Assembly (NCBI GenBank): GCA_020845495.1
Contig: JADLFM010000065.1
Span: 1 to 59,578, forward strand
DNA length: 59,578 nucleotides
Source of the DNA: Chloroflexota bacterium
Lineage (GTDB): Bacteria; Chloroflexota; UBA6077; JACCZL01
Reading direction: 5' to 3'
Numbering within the stretch: the first letter of the stretch is position 1; the number at the start of each line of letters is the position of its first letter. Made by a program: the position numbers and the translations under genes. Of the stretch, positions 17,987 to 26,700 are shown in pieces. The notes under the pieces are model-generated. The model was not told where the DNA came from. It made no database searches and worked only from the letters and a program-made list of their open reading frames with translations.

Positions 17987-18953
17987 CGCGGCGCACGACC
18001 ATCGCGATCCAATCGCCCTCAGTGCGCGTCTCGACGTACTGCCAGCCGGCTGCCGTGTACGCCGCGCGCACTCCGGCTTCGCCGGCTGCCAGGATGCCCG
18101 AAAGGATCGCGTAGTGGCCTGGCTTCACGGCGTCACGCAGGCCCTCGACCGCCCGCGTCAAGACCAATGCGCTGATGTTGGCCACGACCAAATCGAACGG
18201 TGCGCCCTTGATGGGGATACCTGGCTCGATCGACGAGGGATAGATCCGGACTTTTCGGACCACCGTGTTCCGCCGGACGTTCTCCTCGGCGACGCGCACG
18301 GCGACGGCGTCGACCTCGAGGGCAGTAACGCGTGCGGCGCCGAGCCGCGCAGCGGCAATCGAGAGGATCGCTGAGCCGCAGCCGAAGTCAAGGACGGCAT
18401 CGCCAGGGCTCAGGTGCTCCTCGAGGAGCGCCATGCACATCCGGGTCGTCGGGTGCAGGCCGGTCCCGAACGCCATGCCGGGGTCGAGCCGGACGATCAC
18501 GTCGTCAGGCCGTCGGGCCTGCCGCCGCCAGGACGGCACGACGACGAGGCGGCGCCCGACCCGGTGCGGGTAGAAGAATCGCTTCCAGGCGTTCGCCCAG
18601 TCCTCTTCGGCAAGCGTCCGCGTCTGAAGCGGCTCGACGTGGCGGAGCCGTCCGAGGTGCCAGGCCGCCTCTTCGAGCAGACGCCGCTTGTCCTCGGCCT
18701 CCGCGTCCAGGGGGATGTAGGTCTTGACCACCACGTTCCGCTCTGGATCGATCCAGCCACCGTCACCGTCCGGTGCGTCGAGCACTGGCTGATCGATCGC
18801 GACACCACGCCCCCAGCGCCCGAACACCTCGGCGACGGCGTCGGCGGCCTCGGGCTCGCTGACGGCGCTCAACTCGAGCCATGCCCCAGACCCCGCCGCG
18901 CCAGATGCGGAGTCGCCAGCCGCCGCTGTATGTGCCCTGGTACGTCTTGGCAT
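17961..18953 (-). CDS. prmA: Ribosomal protein L11 methyltransferase PrmA
   Basis: A 330-residue class I SAM methyltransferase that trimethylates ribosomal protein L11. It has the N-terminal substrate-recognition part (WLELSAVSEPEAADAVAEVF), then LDPGMAFGTGLHPTTRMCM, the SAM site VLDFGCGSAILSIAAARLGA, the acidic end of beta-2 in VTALEVDAVAV, and DLVVANISALVL. ATG at 18953 is preferred because it follows the dnaJ stop by 7 nt; a TTG at 18968 would overlap dnaJ. The first 25 residues are Arg/Ala-rich and not conserved. Confidence 0.9.
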   Translation of the reverse strand: MPRRTRAHTAAAGDSASGAAGSGAWLELSAVSEPEAADAVAEVFGRWGRGVAIDQPVLDAPDGDGGWIDPERNVVVKTYIPLDAEAEDKRRLLEEAAWHLGRLRHVEPLQTRTLAEEDWANAWKRFFYPHRVGRRLVVVPSWRRQARRPDDVIVRLDPGMAFGTGLHPTTRMCMALLEEHLSPGDAVLDFGCGSAILSIAAARLGAARVTALEVDAVAVRVAEENVRRNTVVRKVRIYPSSIEPGIPIKGAPFDLVVANISALVLTRAVEGLRDAVKPGHYAILSGILAAGEAGVRAAYTAAGWQYVETRTEGDWIAMVVRRDDGVSGVL

Positions 18954-18960
18954 GACCCGG

Positions 18961-20088
18961 CTAGCCAAGCAGATCCTTGACCTTACCGAAGAAACCCTTG
19001 TTCTCCTGGGGTGTCACGTCGCCGTCGAACGTCTCAGCCAGCTTCTTGAACAACTCGCGCTGGCGGGCCGTCAGGTCGGTCGGAATCGCGACCTTCAGCC
19101 GAACCAGCAGGTCACCCCGCCCTTGATCCCGCAAGTACGGCACACCCTTGCTGCGTACCCGGATCGTGCGGCCATTCTGGGTTCCGGCCGGCACTTTGAC
19201 CCTGACGGGGCCGTCGAGTGACTCGACGTCGAACTCGTCGCCAAGCGTCGCCTGGGCCACGTTGATCGGGATCTCGACGAGTAGATCGTTGCCCTGTCGG
19301 TGGAAGTAGCGGTGTGCTTGAACGTGGATCATCAGGAAGAGATGACCCGGCGGGCCGCCGCGCGGCCCCGGCTCGCCCTCATTCGAGAGGCGGATCTGTG
19401 AATTGTCGTCGATGCCGGCCGGAATCTGAACCCGCAGCGTCTTGGTGGTCCGCACGACACCTTGCCCACGGCACTCGGCGCACGGATCCTGGATGATCGT
19501 GCCCTCGCCCCGGCAGCGGTCGCACATGCTGACGTTGACCATCTGTCCGAAGATGGACTGATGATTTCGGCGCAATTCGCCGGTGCCGTTACAGCGGGGA
19601 CACGTCACCGGCTCTTTGCCCGGCTCGATACCCTTGCCGGTGCAACGCGCGCACGCTTCGTGCTTCGGGTACGAGATGTCCTTCTCGCAGCCGAAGACGG
19701 CTTCTTCGAGCGTCAGGGTGATATCGGTCCGGAGATCCGCGCCGCGCTGGACGCGCGAGCGCCGTCCGGTGCCGGAGCCGGCCGCCCCGAAGAAGCTCTC
19801 AAAGATGTCTTCGATGCCGAAGCCCGTGAAGCCGCTAAACCCCCCGTTCGTGAAGCCGCGCTCGCCCGCGGCATGCCCGAAGCGGTCGTACAGCGAGCGC
19901 TTCTCCGAGTCGGAGAGTACCTCGTACGCTTCTTTGACTTCCTTGAATTGCTCGGCTGCCCCCGGATCCTTGTTGCGGTCCGGGTGGAACTGGAGCGCGA
20001 GCCGGCGATATGCCTTGCGGATGTCGTCTTCAGACGCGCTCCGGCCGATGCCGAGCACTTCGTAGTAGTCTCGCTTGGTCGTGGGCAT
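18961..20088 (-). CDS. dnaJ: Chaperone protein DnaJ
   Basis: A 375-residue type I Hsp40 co-chaperone that delivers unfolded proteins to DnaK and stimulates its ATPase. The J domain ([27 protein letters not shown]) has the HPD tripeptide. A Gly/Phe region ([10 protein letters not shown]) and four zinc-binding repeats follow: [32 protein letters not shown]. The C-terminal substrate domains are complete. It heads the dnaJ-prmA-rsmE unit, 269 bp after grpE; the dnaK gene often found between them is absent. Confidence 0.96.
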   Translation of the reverse strand: MPTTKRDYYEVLGIGRSASEDDIRKAYRRLALQFHPDRNKDPGAAEQFKEVKEAYEVLSDSEKRSLYDRFGHAAGERGFTNGGFSGFTGFGIEDIFESFFGAAGSGTGRRSRVQRGADLRTDITLTLEEAVFGCEKDISYPKHEACARCTGKGIEPGKEPVTCPRCNGTGELRRNHQSIFGQMVNVSMCDRCRGEGTIIQDPCAECRGQGVVRTTKTLRVQIPAGIDDNSQIRLSNEGEPGPRGGPPGHLFLMIHVQAHRYFHRQGNDLLVEIPINVAQATLGDEFDVESLDGPVRVKVPAGTQNGRTIRVRSKGVPYLRDQGRGDLLVRLKVAIPTDLTARQRELFKKLAETFDGDVTPQENKGFFGKVKDLLG

Positions 20089-20357
20089 GGGCCTCGTTCG
20101 GGACCTCCGGCACTAGCGGGGGTGGCCGCCGCTGTCGTCTATGATGCCACAGGATGGCCGCGCCACCCCGGAAACCGTGGCGCCTTCCAGCGCCCTGACA
20201 GATGTCAATTTCGAAGCTCTTTGTCGTCTGTTCGTGCGCTCGTGCGGGCTGAGGCCCTCGTTCGCCTGCCCCCAGCGCCCTGCGCCCAGTGTCCCGTCCT
20301 CGTCACCCTCTCACGGGTACCCTGCCACGTTCTCCTGTCGACGTGGGTCCAGCCGTG
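20089..20357. other. Gap between grpE and dnaJ where dnaK is absent
   Basis: These 269 bases hold no credible gene on either strand and no clear terminator. No second CIRCE element is present before dnaJ. Confidence 0.6.
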
Positions 20358-21149
20358 TCAGCCTGGCGCCGCGTCGGTCGTCGCGCCCGCCTGGCCCCCG
20401 CCGTCTGCCGGCGCCTGGTTCGAACCCCGCTCGTCCTCGGCCGGCTCGCCTTGCGACGATCGATCGGTCCCGCGCGCTCCGACCTTGACCATCGTCGCAC
20501 GAATCACTCGTTCGTGGAAGCGGTAGCCCCGCTGGAGATCCTGAACGACGACGAGATCGTCGCTCCCTTCAGAGCCCTCTTCTCGCAAGACGGCCTCGTG
20601 CAGATGTGGGTCGAAGTCCTCGCCGAGCGCCTCGATCGGGTCGAGGCCGCGCGCCTGGAGGAGCGCAAAGAGCTTCTGCCCGATCAGATACATACCCTCG
20701 ATCCACGTAAACGAACGAAGCTCGGGTGGCAGGGACGTGAACCCTCGCTCGAAGTCGTCCAGGACGGAAAGCAGCGCGCTGGTGAGACCAGCCTCGGCGA
20801 GCCGGCCCAGTTCGGCCTTCTCCTGATCGGTGCGCCGCTTCCAGTTCTGGAAGTCGGCTGCCGAGCGCTGCCAGTTCGAATGGAAGCGGTCTGCCCGCTC
20901 GCGGGCCTCGGCCAACTCCCGCTCGAGGCGGGCGATCTGCTCGCGCAGCCCGGCTACGTCCTCGGCATCGTCCACGACGGTCGCGCTCGTGCGTGCCGCG
21001 TCGGGCTCGCCCGAGCCAGCGGCACGCGCGGCAGGCGCGCCTTGATCGGCGGCTGGCTGCTGGCCGGTCGCGCTGCCGCCCCCCGTGCTCGCCGCGCTCG
21101 AACGGCCTGCCTCGTCGGTCGCCTCGTGTCGCTCCTGCTCAGGCGCCAT
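20358..21149 (-). CDS. grpE: Nucleotide exchange factor GrpE
   Basis: A 263-residue GrpE that releases ADP from DnaK. A disordered Ala/Gly-rich N terminus is followed by the long coiled coil (LREQIARLERELAEARERAD, then WQRSAADFQNWKRRTDQE) and the beta domain with GLDPIEALGEDFDPHLHEAV and GYRFHERVIRATMVKVG. A second disordered, Gln/Gly/Ala-rich tail of about 35 residues is longer than usual. Its ATG lies inside the end of hrcA (11-bp overlap), so both belong to the CIRCE-controlled unit. Confidence 0.93.
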   Translation of the reverse strand: MAPEQERHEATDEAGRSSAASTGGGSATGQQPAADQGAPAARAAGSGEPDAARTSATVVDDAEDVAGLREQIARLERELAEARERADRFHSNWQRSAADFQNWKRRTDQEKAELGRLAEAGLTSALLSVLDDFERGFTSLPPELRSFTWIEGMYLIGQKLFALLQARGLDPIEALGEDFDPHLHEAVLREEGSEGSDDLVVVQDLQRGYRFHERVIRATMVKVGARGTDRSSQGEPAEDERGSNQAPADGGGQAGATTDAAPG

Positions 21150-22239
21150 GCGTTCCTGGCTCCTCTCCCGCTTTCCCTTGCGATACGTCGTCGCTGGCAG
21201 GACCGTCGGCCCGCGTATCGGCGACGAGTAGATCCATCAGGTCGGCGATGAACTGGACCATCGCTACCGCTCGCCAGTATGGCATCCGAGTCGGACCGAG
21301 GACGCAGAGTACCCCTTGCGCGTCGGTGCCGGTGCCGTAGCGCGCCAGCACGGCGCTGGTGTCGCGCATCTCTTCGAGCAGGTGCTCGGCGCCGATGATG
21401 ATCTGCACCCCGGACGCCGTGAGCGCCTGGGAGAGCACCTGGCCCAGCATCTGACCCCGCTCCAGAACCTGGACCAGCGGGACAGCTTTCTGACTGTACG
21501 TGAATTCGGGCTGGCTCAGGACGTTGCCCAGCCCTTCGTAGTAGATATCTTCGAACGCCTGGCGGTCCGCCTGCTCCAGAATGCGGCTCACCGCCAGCGC
21601 AACCGTCCCCTCAACGCCTTCGAGCGTGGTCGAGATCCGGGCCGTCTGCTCGGCCGTCGTCCCATCGAGCAGGGCGGTTAGACGATTACCCAACTCGTCG
21701 AGGTCGCGCCGCTCGGCCGGCTGCTCCAGGTGAAGTACCTGTTGACGCACGGCGCCGGAGTGGAGCATGACGGTGACCAGCGCAACGGTGTCCTGGACGT
21801 AGACGAGAGCGATTCGGCGGACCCGCGCCTGCGCTGACGTCAGCGGCGTGACAACGGCTGCCGCCTGCACCGCGTTCGCGAGTACTGACGATGCTAGATG
21901 CGCCCAACGGTCTACATCTGGCTCGACCTGGTGGAACTGGTGCCGAATCTGCCGCTGCTCGCTGGCCGTCGGACCTTGGTTGACCATCAGGTGCTCGACG
22001 AAGAAACGATAGCCGCCGTCCGTTGGAACGCGCCCGGCCGAGGTGTGAGGGTGAGAGATCAGGCCGACGTCCTCGAGCTGCGCGAATTCATTCCGAACCG
22101 TCGCGGAGCTGACGCTCGGCTCGTACCGGCGCACGATCGCTTCGGACGAGACCGGCATGGCCGTCCGCACGTATTCTTCGACTACGTACTTGAGCATGCG
22201 CCGCCGTCGCGAGGTAAGCTCCACGCCTCTCCGCTCCAT
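21139..22239 (-). CDS. hrcA: Heat-inducible transcription repressor HrcA
   Basis: A 366-residue repressor of class I heat-shock genes that binds CIRCE and is kept active by GroEL. The winged-helix N terminus has LTSRRRRMLKYVVEEYVRT, PVSSEAIVRRY, SSATVRNEFAQLEDVGLI and HPHTSAGRVPTDGGYRFFV, all standard for HrcA. The GAF-like core and dimer region follow, with GVLCVLGPTRMPYWRAVAMV near the end. It starts 39 nt from a perfect CIRCE element and overlaps grpE, so it represses its own operon. Confidence 0.96.
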   Translation of the reverse strand: MERRGVELTSRRRRMLKYVVEEYVRTAMPVSSEAIVRRYEPSVSSATVRNEFAQLEDVGLISHPHTSAGRVPTDGGYRFFVEHLMVNQGPTASEQRQIRHQFHQVEPDVDRWAHLASSVLANAVQAAAVVTPLTSAQARVRRIALVYVQDTVALVTVMLHSGAVRQQVLHLEQPAERRDLDELGNRLTALLDGTTAEQTARISTTLEGVEGTVALAVSRILEQADRQAFEDIYYEGLGNVLSQPEFTYSQKAVPLVQVLERGQMLGQVLSQALTASGVQIIIGAEHLLEEMRDTSAVLARYGTGTDAQGVLCVLGPTRMPYWRAVAMVQFIADLMDLLVADTRADGPASDDVSQGKAGEEPGTHGA

Positions 22240-22277
22240 ACCATGACCCGCGCGGCTCAGGCCGCCCTCTCATGGTT

Positions 22278-22304
22278 TTAGCACTCTCTAGGCGTGAGTG
22301 CTAA
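22278..22304. promoter_or_regulatory. CIRCE operator (HrcA binding site)
   Basis: A perfect TTAGCACTC - 9 nt - GAGTGCTAA inverted repeat. It lies between hrcA (start 22239, minus strand) and the DMT transporter (start 22344, plus strand). A TTGATA at 22319-22324 on the minus strand may be the -35 of hrcA. The element could affect both divergent genes. Confidence 0.97.
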
Positions 22305-22343
22305 TGTCGCCCGTAGGGTATCAATACCATCGGCTTCCGGAAC

Positions 22344-23225
22344 GTGTCAAGACTCCTTCTGGCGTACCTGATGTTGGCCGGCGCGTCTGTCGGCTGGGGT
22401 GTCGGCGCGACGATGACCCGCTTCGCCGTCGCCGAGATAGCTCCATTCACAACGGCGAGCGTCCGCTTCGCGGCCGGCGCTCTGCTGCTGCTCGTCGTGC
22501 TCGTCTGGCGCGGCGAGGCTCGCCGCCTCCCGCCCCCTCGGGACTGGCCGTTTCTCGCGCTGCTAGGCTTTGTCGGTATCACCCTGTTCGGCTCACTCTA
22601 CACGATCGGCTTGCAGTGGACCGGTGCGGCTGAGGGTACGCTGATCCAGGGGATTAGCCCGCTCGTGACGGTCGGGCTGGCGGCGCTGGCGCTCGGTGAG
22701 CCGATTCGTCGGTCACAGCTTGTCGGCGGGGTTGTCGCGTTCGTCGGGCTGGCGGTGCTGGTCGTCGGCGGCCCTGCCAGCATGGGCGTCGGCGACGATC
22801 GTCGGCTCGGCAACGGCTTGCTGCTCGTGAGCGCGATCTGTTGGGCCGGATATACGGTCGGGGTGCGGATGGCAGCCGGACGCTTCCAGCTTGCCGAGAC
22901 CAGCGCATATTCGGTGCTGGTCGGCGCGGCCCTGATGGCGCCGTTCGCGGCGACAGAGCCTCTCAGGGTGCCATTCGCGTCGGTATCGGGCGCGGCGTGG
23001 CTGGCAATCGGATATCTGGCCGTGGTGTCGAGTTGCCTCTGCTACCTCGGCTGGAACGAGGGTGTTCGGAGGATCGGGGCCGGGCGAGCGGCCGCCTTCA
23101 GCTTTATCGGACCGATCGCGGCGATCTTATCGGCGGCGCCGCTGCTGGGCGAGCTGCCCACAACACCCCAACTGCTCGGGGGCGCGCTCATCCTGAGCGG
23201 CCTGTGGATCGCGAACCGAAAGTGA
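22344..23225 (+). CDS. EamA/DMT-family membrane transporter
   Basis: A 293-residue protein with ten hydrophobic helices in two homologous halves (EamA repeats), typical of drug/metabolite exporters. The first half has YLMLAGASVGWGVGATMTRF and YTIGLQWTGAAEGTLIQGISPL. The second has SAICWAGYTVGVRMAAG and GRAAAFSFIGPIAAILSA. Substrate cannot be told. Start is GTG at 22344, with no clear SD, 40 nt beyond the CIRCE element; the arrangement raises the possibility of heat control. Confidence 0.85.
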   Translation: MSRLLLAYLMLAGASVGWGVGATMTRFAVAEIAPFTTASVRFAAGALLLLVVLVWRGEARRLPPPRDWPFLALLGFVGITLFGSLYTIGLQWTGAAEGTLIQGISPLVTVGLAALALGEPIRRSQLVGGVVAFVGLAVLVVGGPASMGVGDDRRLGNGLLLVSAICWAGYTVGVRMAAGRFQLAETSAYSVLVGAALMAPFAATEPLRVPFASVSGAAWLAIGYLAVVSSCLCYLGWNEGVRRIGAGRAAAFSFIGPIAAILSAAPLLGELPTTPQLLGGALILSGLWIANRK

Positions 23226-23363
23226 CGGCGGCGCCCGGCGAACGACGGTGGCGAGTTCCAATGGCATGCTTCCATCTTGTTCAGCCCGCCTGGACCTGCT
23301 GTGAGCTCGTGCGGCCCCACACCTCTCCAAGCGGAAGAGGTCGCGCGCAGCGCGGGTGAGGGT

Positions 23364-25292
23364 TCAGCAGCGCTTCAGCGCGTAGACGTGACGACCGTCG
23401 AGGTACGGGACGACGCTGACGACGTGCTCGGGGCAAGCAGCGGAAGGATCCGGGCGGAAGTCGACGTACCAGGGCATGTCAGACCGGGCTAGCTCGTTGT
23501 AGAAGCCTTCGAGGTAGGCCGATGGCGAGCGCCGCCGGGCGCGCTGGCGTCCCTTCTCGACAGCCACATCCTCCCGATACCAGCCATTCCACTCATAGCC
23601 GCCGTCGACGTACCGCGGGCGCGCACCCCGGTCGACGAGCGTTTCGGCCGCCTGCCAGATGGCCGCCTGCCGTGCGAGGTACTCGCGCTCCCAGGACAGG
23701 CTCCAGGCGCCGAGCAAGAGCGCGCAGACGACGCCGAGCGGAACTAGCAGCCGGGTTCGAGGCGCCGCAAGCGCACCGAGCAGGAGCAGGCTGGGGGTGA
23801 GCGGCAGCAGGTAGCGATCCTGGACCCCTCGATAGAACGAGAGCAGCAACACCTCGGCCAGCACCAGTGCGCCAAAGATCAGCACGCCGACCGCGGCCGG
23901 GGAGAGCGCGGCCGGGGAGAGCGCGGCCGTGTCGATTCCGCGCGGAGTGCCTGCCGGAGTGGCGACCGCGGCCGGCGTGGTGGGGCGAGCAGAGCGCCCA
24001 GCGCCCTGCCCGAGGACACGTACCAGGGCCGCCAACAGGAGCGGAACGCCGAGCAGACCCAGGCCGCTCACAGCGGCGCGTACGGTGTCGCCGACGAGCG
24101 GAGGCGGCGGCTCACGCCAGAACATAGTGTTCGTCTGGAAGCCACTTGGTGAGAGAGTGTAGCCGAGCAGGGGTGGGACGCTCCCGCGCGCAGCCGTCAG
24201 ATGCGGAATCGCCTCGGCCGCGAGCACCCCTGCCACCACGAGCAATCCAGCGCGGAGCGGCACGTCGAGCGTGCGACGGGCCGGCCAGGGCGCCAGGATC
24301 GCCAGTCCGAGCGGCAAGAGATAGGCGCCCTGGAGCACGTCGCCGGCCCACTGCGACAGGAGCGCCCACCACCCGGCCAGCCCGCCGATCACGACTCCAC
24401 GCTCGACCCGGCCCCTCATGTGCGCGCTGCCGAGCACCATTGCCACGGAGGCCGGCAGGCCGATCAATCCGAGATAGACCATCGTCGGCCGGAACCAGAG
24501 TAGGAAGCGCTCGGTCAGAAACGGTACGTCGTGCTCGGCGAGGTACTGGAACACGTCTAGCTCGCTCGTCGCCGCGATTTCGACGATCGCCGGGCGCGAG
24601 ATCTGCCACGCCCCAACGGCCAGCAGCATCGGGCCCACGACCGCTAGCGACACGCGCGGCCGGAGCGCACCCCGCCAGCCGAGCGCGGCGACCGCTGACG
24701 CCAGGATTGCCGGTGCGGTGACAATTCCGAACTGCCGGATCAGGTAGCCGAGGCCGGCCAGGATGCCGGCGGCGATTAGCCAGCCGAGCCGGGGTGTAGG
24801 GCCGTCGAGACCGCGTGCCGCCGTGGCCAACGCAAGCAGCGTGGCAGCGAGGAACGGGACATCCGTCCGAAAACTGTAGGCTGTGGTCACGAACAAGGGG
24901 TTGACCAGGAGCAGCACCGCGAGCAGCAACCCCAGACACCGGCTAAGCGCCCGGCTCACCAGATCGTGGAACGCCAACACGGCGACTATCGCCAGCACCA
25001 GCGTGGAGACCCGCAGGACCGTGTGGGAGAAGCCGAAGACTGCCGCGAAGATGGCACCCCAGGCAACCTGGGCGACCAGGCTCGGGCCGGTCCCCGGGAT
25101 GAACCGAAGCGATCCATCCGTCAACAGCCGCAGAACCGGCCGCGCGTACCACCAGTCGTCGTCGAGGGGAAAATCCCCGACCGGCGAGACCGCGGCCACG
25201 ATGAGTACGCCGAGCGCAAGCAATGCCAGGCGGTCGGCATGCGGCCGGCTCACCAGCCAGCCAGTCAGCCGGAAATGCCATGCAGGCGTCAT
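23364..25292 (-). CDS. Membrane glycosyltransferase, GT39-like
   Basis: About 642 residues from ATG 25292; an open frame up to 25565 adds 91 low-complexity residues that I leave out. After the first helix comes the acidic loop DFPLDDDWWYARPVL, the usual catalytic site position of GT39/ArnT-type transferases. About eleven further helices follow, with SYRTD-like SFRTDVPFLAA and GYLIRQFGIV, and a soluble C-terminal domain (about 530-640) with YEWNGWYRED. A 15-bp duplication at 23893-23922 encodes the repeated ALSPA. It is more distant from the four-gene array at 3346-9770. Acceptor and donor are unknown. Confidence 0.7.
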   Translation of the reverse strand: MTPAWHFRLTGWLVSRPHADRLALLALGVLIVAAVSPVGDFPLDDDWWYARPVLRLLTDGSLRFIPGTGPSLVAQVAWGAIFAAVFGFSHTVLRVSTLVLAIVAVLAFHDLVSRALSRCLGLLLAVLLLVNPLFVTTAYSFRTDVPFLAATLLALATAARGLDGPTPRLGWLIAAGILAGLGYLIRQFGIVTAPAILASAVAALGWRGALRPRVSLAVVGPMLLAVGAWQISRPAIVEIAATSELDVFQYLAEHDVPFLTERFLLWFRPTMVYLGLIGLPASVAMVLGSAHMRGRVERGVVIGGLAGWWALLSQWAGDVLQGAYLLPLGLAILAPWPARRTLDVPLRAGLLVVAGVLAAEAIPHLTAARGSVPPLLGYTLSPSGFQTNTMFWREPPPPLVGDTVRAAVSGLGLLGVPLLLAALVRVLGQGAGRSARPTTPAAVATPAGTPRGIDTAALSPAALSPAAVGVLIFGALVLAEVLLLSFYRGVQDRYLLPLTPSLLLLGALAAPRTRLLVPLGVVCALLLGAWSLSWEREYLARQAAIWQAAETLVDRGARPRYVDGGYEWNGWYREDVAVEKGRQRARRRSPSAYLEGFYNELARSDMPWYVDFRPDPSAACPEHVVSVVPYLDGRHVYALKRC

Positions 25293-25614
25293 GGCGCCCA
25301 CGCCCGTATGACTGCCGGCGTGCACCCCTGGCGTCACTCGCGCATCGCCAACTGGCGACAGTGCCACATCGGCGGCCGCCCCTGACGCCGTCGTTCCAGC
25401 CCCTCGGAATCCATGGCTCGGCAGGTTAACAGAACTGCCTCGTCCCGCGCGACGGGCAGCGTGCGTCGCGCGGGATCTGGCGCTCGCGCATGCCTCCGGA
25501 CACGCCGATGGACACCGCGACCGGGGTGGAAATTCGCGTACCAGCGAATGGCCTGCTACGGACACCGCTACCAGGATTGCGAGGCGCCCCGGTGCGTGCT
25601 ATGCTAGCCAGGAT
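25293..25614. other. Divergent gap before lacI
   Basis: Apart from the lacI promoter at its right end, this stretch holds only the unconserved upstream extension of the minus-strand GT39-like frame. No RNA gene or other regulatory element is recognised. Confidence 0.5.
25577..25605 (+). promoter_or_regulatory. lacI promoter, leaderless type
   Basis: TTGCGA (25577-25582), a 17-nt spacer, then TATGCT (25600-25605). Transcription would start near 25612, about 3 nt before the ATG at 25615. No SD precedes that ATG. Confidence 0.65.
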
Positions 25615-25627
25615 ATGAGCGTTCATA
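25614..25627. promoter_or_regulatory. LacI-type operator over the lacI start codon
   Basis: TATGAGCGTTCATA is a 14-bp near-palindrome centred on CG, mismatched only at positions 6 and 9. LacI-family operators typically centre on CG. It covers the start codon and the predicted transcription start, so bound repressor would block its own transcription. Confidence 0.5.
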
Positions 25628-26700
25628 ATCGGCAGGCACCGGGGCAACAGGCGCGCACCCTGGAAGAGGTGGCTCGTCTTGCCGGCGTCTCGCGGAACAC
25701 CGTCTCACTCGCCATCCGCGATGACCCACGCGTCAATCCGCGCACCCGCGAGCGGGTGTTGGGGATCGTGCGTGAGACCGGCTACCGGCCAAACCACGCG
25801 GCGCGGGTGCTCGCCGCACGGAAGTCGTCGACGATCGGACTGGTGCACTTCGGGAACATGCCCGAGGCCGACTCGTACTACGACCCGATGATCGCCGGCA
25901 TTCACCACGCGCTCGGTCCGGCCGGCTACGACCTGTTGCTGGTGTCCCCGCGCCGTGCGACGAACGGGCTCGACCTGCTCGAACCCGCCATGACCGGACG
26001 AGTCGATGGGCTCGTCGCTATCGGGACCAGGACCGACCGCGCGGCCATCGCGTCGGCGGTCGCGCATGGGGCCAGGATCGTCCACATCGGGCGGCGCGAC
26101 TTCGGCGATGTGCGGGTGCCGTACGTGACGGCCGATGAGGTCGGCGGGATGGAGCGGGCGCTCCGTCATCTGCGCGAGCATGGCCACTCCCGGATCGCCG
26201 TCGTCGGCGAGGACGTGACGCTCGAGCCCACCCGAGACAAGATCGAAGCGTGCCGTAAGCTGCTCGCGGAGGGCGGCGGAGCCGAGGCTGACGCGGTCAT
26301 CGTCGAGGCGCCGCCCTACGATCCCGCCCGCGTCCGCGCTGCCGCTCGGATGCTCGTTGAGCGTGGCGTGACAGCAGCGGTGACGACCCGCGACCCGCTC
26401 TCGGTGGCGCTCGTGCGGGCACTTGCCGAGGCTGGCCGATCGGTGCCCGCTGACTTCGCCGTCATTGGCTACGGCAATCTCGAATGGACTCCACTGACTG
26501 AGCCGCCGCTCACCAGCATTAGTCCGCCGCGCTTCAACATGGGCTACGCCGCTGGACGGATGGTGATCGATCTGGTCGAGGGCCGGCCAGTTCCCACGGC
26601 GCGGGTGCTGCCGGCGCGCCTGACGATTCGGCGGTCGTGCGGCTGCTCCTGGAGCCCGCTGGATGAAGGAAGGGAAATATTCGAATGGCTGAGACGCTGA
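25615..26700 (+). CDS. LacI-family transcriptional regulator
   Basis: A 361-residue repressor. The N-terminal helix-turn-helix and hinge are clear: TLEEVARLAGVSRNTVSLAI, then NPRTRERVLGIVRETGYRPN and HAARVLAARKSSTIGLV. The periplasmic-binding-like effector domain follows (about 65-335), with FAVIGYGNLEWTPLTEPPLT. A C-terminal extension with RRSCGCSW holds two cysteines. The last 16 bp overlap the FAD oxidoreductase gene, so it probably controls that gene and the ABC transporter downstream. The effector is unknown but is likely the compound imported by the transporter. Confidence 0.93.
   Translation: MSVHNRQAPGQQARTLEEVARLAGVSRNTVSLAIRDDPRVNPRTRERVLGIVRETGYRPNHAARVLAARKSSTIGLVHFGNMPEADSYYDPMIAGIHHALGPAGYDLLLVSPRRATNGLDLLEPAMTGRVDGLVAIGTRTDRAAIASAVAHGARIVHIGRRDFGDVRVPYVTADEVGGMERALRHLREHGHSRIAVVGEDVTLEPTRDKIEACRKLLAEGGGAEADAVIVEAPPYDPARVRAAARMLVERGVTAAVTTRDPLSVALVRALAEAGRSVPADFAVIGYGNLEWTPLTEPPLTSISPPRFNMGYAAGRMVIDLVEGRPVPTARVLPARLTIRRSCGCSWSPLDEGREIFEWLRR

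Noticed and set aside
23318..23360. Purine/pyrimidine-rich imperfect inverted sequence resembling dispersed intergenic repeats
   Set aside because: Only one clear copy is seen in this window and the stem has a bulge, so a repeat family cannot be supported.
1282..25431. The 11-mer GCAGGTTAACA occurs upstream of the IS66 gene (1282) and near 25421
   Set aside because: Eleven shared bases at two sites 24 kb apart, without matching flanks, are likely chance.
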